Below are positions 5,448 to 6,685 of a stretch of 6,685 bases of DNA, piece after piece. The notes beneath the pieces are model-generated. The model did not search any database. It was not told where the DNA came from and saw only the letters and a list, made by a program, of their open reading frames with translations. Source of the DNA: Actinomycetota bacterium (GTDB lineage Bacteria > Actinomycetota > Actinomycetes > Streptosporangiales > Streptosporangiaceae); NCBI GenBank assembly GCA_003541285.1, contig DPMS01000476.1, positions 1,326 to 8,010 of the forward strand. The letters are read 5' to 3'. Both the position numbers and the translations under genes were made by a program. Within the stretch, counting starts at the first letter, position 1, and every line of letters starts with the position of its first letter.

Positions 5448-6019
5448 TCACTCAGCGCGCAGGATCTGGGCACTGGACAGCCGGGCGGCACGCTGCCCCG
5501 GCCAGGCAGCCAGCAGACTGGCCGCTAGCAGTGCCAGCGGGCCGATCAGCAGCAGTGCCCACACGGCCAGCGGCGGATGGTATGCCACTGGCGTGTCATT
5601 GGCGACCATCCGCCAGATGGTGCGGCCAAGCGCTAGCCCCAGCGGCCCCCGAAGACCAGCCCGGTCACGGCGAGCACGCTTGCCTGGGTGGCTACCACTG
5701 CCCGCGCCCGCCGCTGGGTCATCCCGAGCGCTCGCAGCACCGCCAGCTCGTGCTGGCGGCGACAGACGGCAATGGCCAGCGCATGCCCCACCGCCCCCAC
5801 CGCCAGCAGGGCCAGGAAGGCGCCCAGCAGCAGCGGCAGCGCCGCCACATCCTTGATCAGCTGAACGGCCTGCGGTGGTGCAGGGGGGTGGAACTGGAGC
5901 GCCTGGCCGCCCTTGATGGCGGCGGCGGCCGTGTCCAGCCGGTGCGCCACTGCCTGGACATTGGCGCCCGGCCGTAGCGCCACCTGCGCGATGTGGTGCA
6001 AGCGGGTCTGCCCGATCAT
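5448..6019 (-). pseudogene. FtsX-type ABC transporter permease remnant, 5'-truncated and frameshifted
   Basis: This is the C-terminal end of a MacB/FtsX-family ABC permease in two minus-strand frames. From ~6000 down to ~5646 the sequence reads QVALRPGANVQAVAHRL, a soluble-domain end; then a membrane helix (LPLLLGAFLALLAVGAVGHALAIAV); then the conserved cytosolic loop RRQHELAVLRALGM and the start of a second helix. At the run of five Cs, 5646-5650, one base is missing and the frame moves. The second frame continues with GPLGLALGR, IWRMVANDTPVAYHPP, a last helix (AVWALLLIGPLALLAASLLA) and the usual ending QRAARLSSAQILRAE, stop TGA 5450-5448. The N-terminal helix and most of the periplasmic domain are absent, and a stop lies just upstream (6052-6050). 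No ATPase gene is nearby. Non-functional permease, unless the frameshift is a sequencing error; the truncation would remain. Confidence 0.8.
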
Positions 6020-6242
6020 CGGTCGGAGCGGAGGCTGGAGGATCGCCGACTAGCGGAGGCCTACTTTCCGGGCGCGCGAATACCCGCCGATCTGCACAGA
6101 TATTGGCTCGATGCCGGTCATGAGCCCGCCGCGCATACCTGGGGGGCGTTCGGTGCTTTGGATTCATCTGGCATCTGTGGTGGTGGTGCAGCGGGCGCAC
6201 ACCGGGACCCGGCTGAGGGCCCGTGAACGGTGCCCGCGGTCA

Positions 6243-6258
6243 GCACGCGCTAGCGTGC
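6243..6258 (+). promoter_or_regulatory. Putative -10 element inside an inverted repeat, leaderless promoter of the lipoprotein gene
   Basis: TAGCGT at 6251-6256 fits the actinobacterial -10 pattern and lies eight bases before ATG 6265, so the transcript would start at or within a few bases of the start codon. No Shine-Dalgarno sequence is present. The element sits in GCACGC-GCTA-GCGTGC (6243-6258), a 6-pair inverted repeat. No clear -35 is visible. The GCTAGCGT octamer is the same as in front of the nuclease-LuxR gene. The preceding 6020-6242 holds no gene I can support. Confidence 0.45.
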
Positions 6259-6264
6259 TTACCA

Positions 6265-6609
6265 ATGAAAGCCTTCCTTACCGCTGTCACTGCCGGCACC
6301 GTCCTCGCGGCCGGATGCAGCAGCGGTTCAGCGCCCCAGGCACGCGCGCATCCTGTCGCGTCCACGCTCGCCCACCTGAACAGGCTGCAAGCCTGCCAGC
6401 GACTGCAGGCCGACCTCACCCGCAACGGCGGCACAGCAGACGTCCCGGCCCTCCGCTATATCGCGGATCGCGTCACCACGATCCCCGATCTGGCCAGGGA
6501 CGCACGGGATGCCGTCAAGGACATCACCCACACCGGCATCGCGCCCATCCCCCTGGCCCTGCTCAAGGACGACTGCGCGAAGGCCGGGGTGGACATCCCG
6601 GTTCCCTGA
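6265..6609 (+). CDS. Small secreted lipoprotein of unknown function, 114 aa
   Basis: ATG 6265 gives MKAFLTAVTAGTVLAAGCSSGS: one Lys, a short hydrophobic stretch and a lipobox ending AAGC, with C18 as the lipid-modified cysteine. The protein should be exported by Sec, lipidated by Lgt and cut by LspA, and stay on the outer face of the membrane. The mature part is ~96 residues, polar and mainly helical. It has two cysteines, C44 (LQACQRLQ) and C104 (KDDCAKAG), that may form a disulfide, and it ends in a Pro-rich PVP. A frame 14 codons longer (from 6223) exists but would bury the signal peptide. No family was recognised; it looks like the many short actinomycete lipoproteins of unknown role. It is monocistronic, with its own promoter and terminator candidates. 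Confidence 0.8.
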   Translation: MKAFLTAVTAGTVLAAGCSSGSAPQARAHPVASTLAHLNRLQACQRLQADLTRNGGTADVPALRYIADRVTTIPDLARDARDAVKDITHTGIAPIPLALLKDDCAKAGVDIPVP

Positions 6610-6614
6610 ACCCA

Positions 6615-6635
6615 GCTACTGCTCAGGCAGGTAGC
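6615..6635 (+). terminator. Probable terminator of the lipoprotein gene
   Basis: GCTACTGC (6615-6622) pairs with GCAG-g-TAGC (6627-6635, one bulged G) around a TCAG loop, five bases after the TGA stop. It is followed by the moderately T-rich GTTTGCCCTATTT. Confidence 0.5.
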
Positions 6636-6685
6636 GTTTGCCCTATTTCAAGAGGCCTGCGCGCTGACCTGCCGTTCTGGGTGGC

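Noticed and set aside
5345..5977. 210-codon plus-strand frame over the permease remnant
   Set aside because: Antisense shadow; the family-typical permease residues are on the minus strand.
5651..6200. Upstream part of the 250-codon minus-strand frame 5448-6200
   Set aside because: Only its last ~65 codons (below ~5650) are permease sequence; the rest is the out-of-frame shadow of the real permease frame 5633-6019, rich in Ala/Gly/Pro/Arg.
5327..6676. 12-bp inverted match between AACGGCAGGTCA (5327-5338) and TGACCTGCCGTT (6665-6676) as possible IS ends
   Set aside because: A 12-base match is expected by chance about this often in a 6.7-kb window, and the flanks do not extend the similarity.
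1..6685. tRNA, rRNA, CRISPR array or a complete mobile element
   Set aside because: I saw no regularly spaced repeat series, no cloverleaf-type sequence and no complete transposase or integrase.

Overview
The window is GC-rich, uses GTG as well as ATG starts, and carries protein families typical of actinomycetes: a LuxR-type LAL regulator tail, a two-helix small membrane protein, an FtsX permease and an actinobacterial integrase-core transposase. It most likely comes from a high-GC Actinomycetota chromosome of the Streptomyces/Streptosporangiales kind. No rRNA, tRNA or CRISPR array was seen. Much of the sequence is non-coding or gene debris, which suits an accessory or eroding region rather than a core operon.

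Left part (1-2855). The window opens with the 3' end of a SnoaL/ester-cyclase-like gene on the + strand, followed by about 490 bases without a convincing gene. Three minus-strand genes then run leftwards: a predicted regulator (GTG at 2855), a conserved 119-residue protein of unknown function and an SRPBCC-fold protein. The last two overlap by ATGA and should be co-translated. The regulator is the most striking gene. Its first ~87 residues are a PD-(D/E)XK nuclease-like domain with D61, E75 and K77 in place. From residue ~88 onward it is the C-terminal half of a LAL regulator (TPR-like repeats plus a LuxR HTH) without the usual ATPase. A putative leaderless promoter sits directly at its start.

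Middle (2856-4449). A hairpin-rich divergent intergenic region separates this operon from a 299-residue membrane-anchored protein of unknown function, which has a near-perfect ribosome binding site before a GTG start. It converges on a 69-residue two-helix membrane protein, with a possible terminator between them.

Right part (4450-6264) is a gene graveyard: a GYD-domain protein lacking its N-terminal third; a minus-strand chimera joining the first 45 residues of an IS transposase in frame to the last third of a VapC (PIN) toxin; and an FtsX-type ABC permease that has lost its 5' part and carries a -1 frameshift. The window ends with an intact small lipoprotein gene with its own likely leaderless promoter and terminator.

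The genes do not form one evident pathway. The main theme is recombination: at least two in-frame chimeric junctions, two truncations, one frameshift and one perfect 23-bp tandem duplication within 6.7 kb. The best candidate for something new is the nuclease-LuxR fusion. It could be a novel regulator architecture or a recent deletion that put a DNA-binding regulator tail under a foreign promoter.
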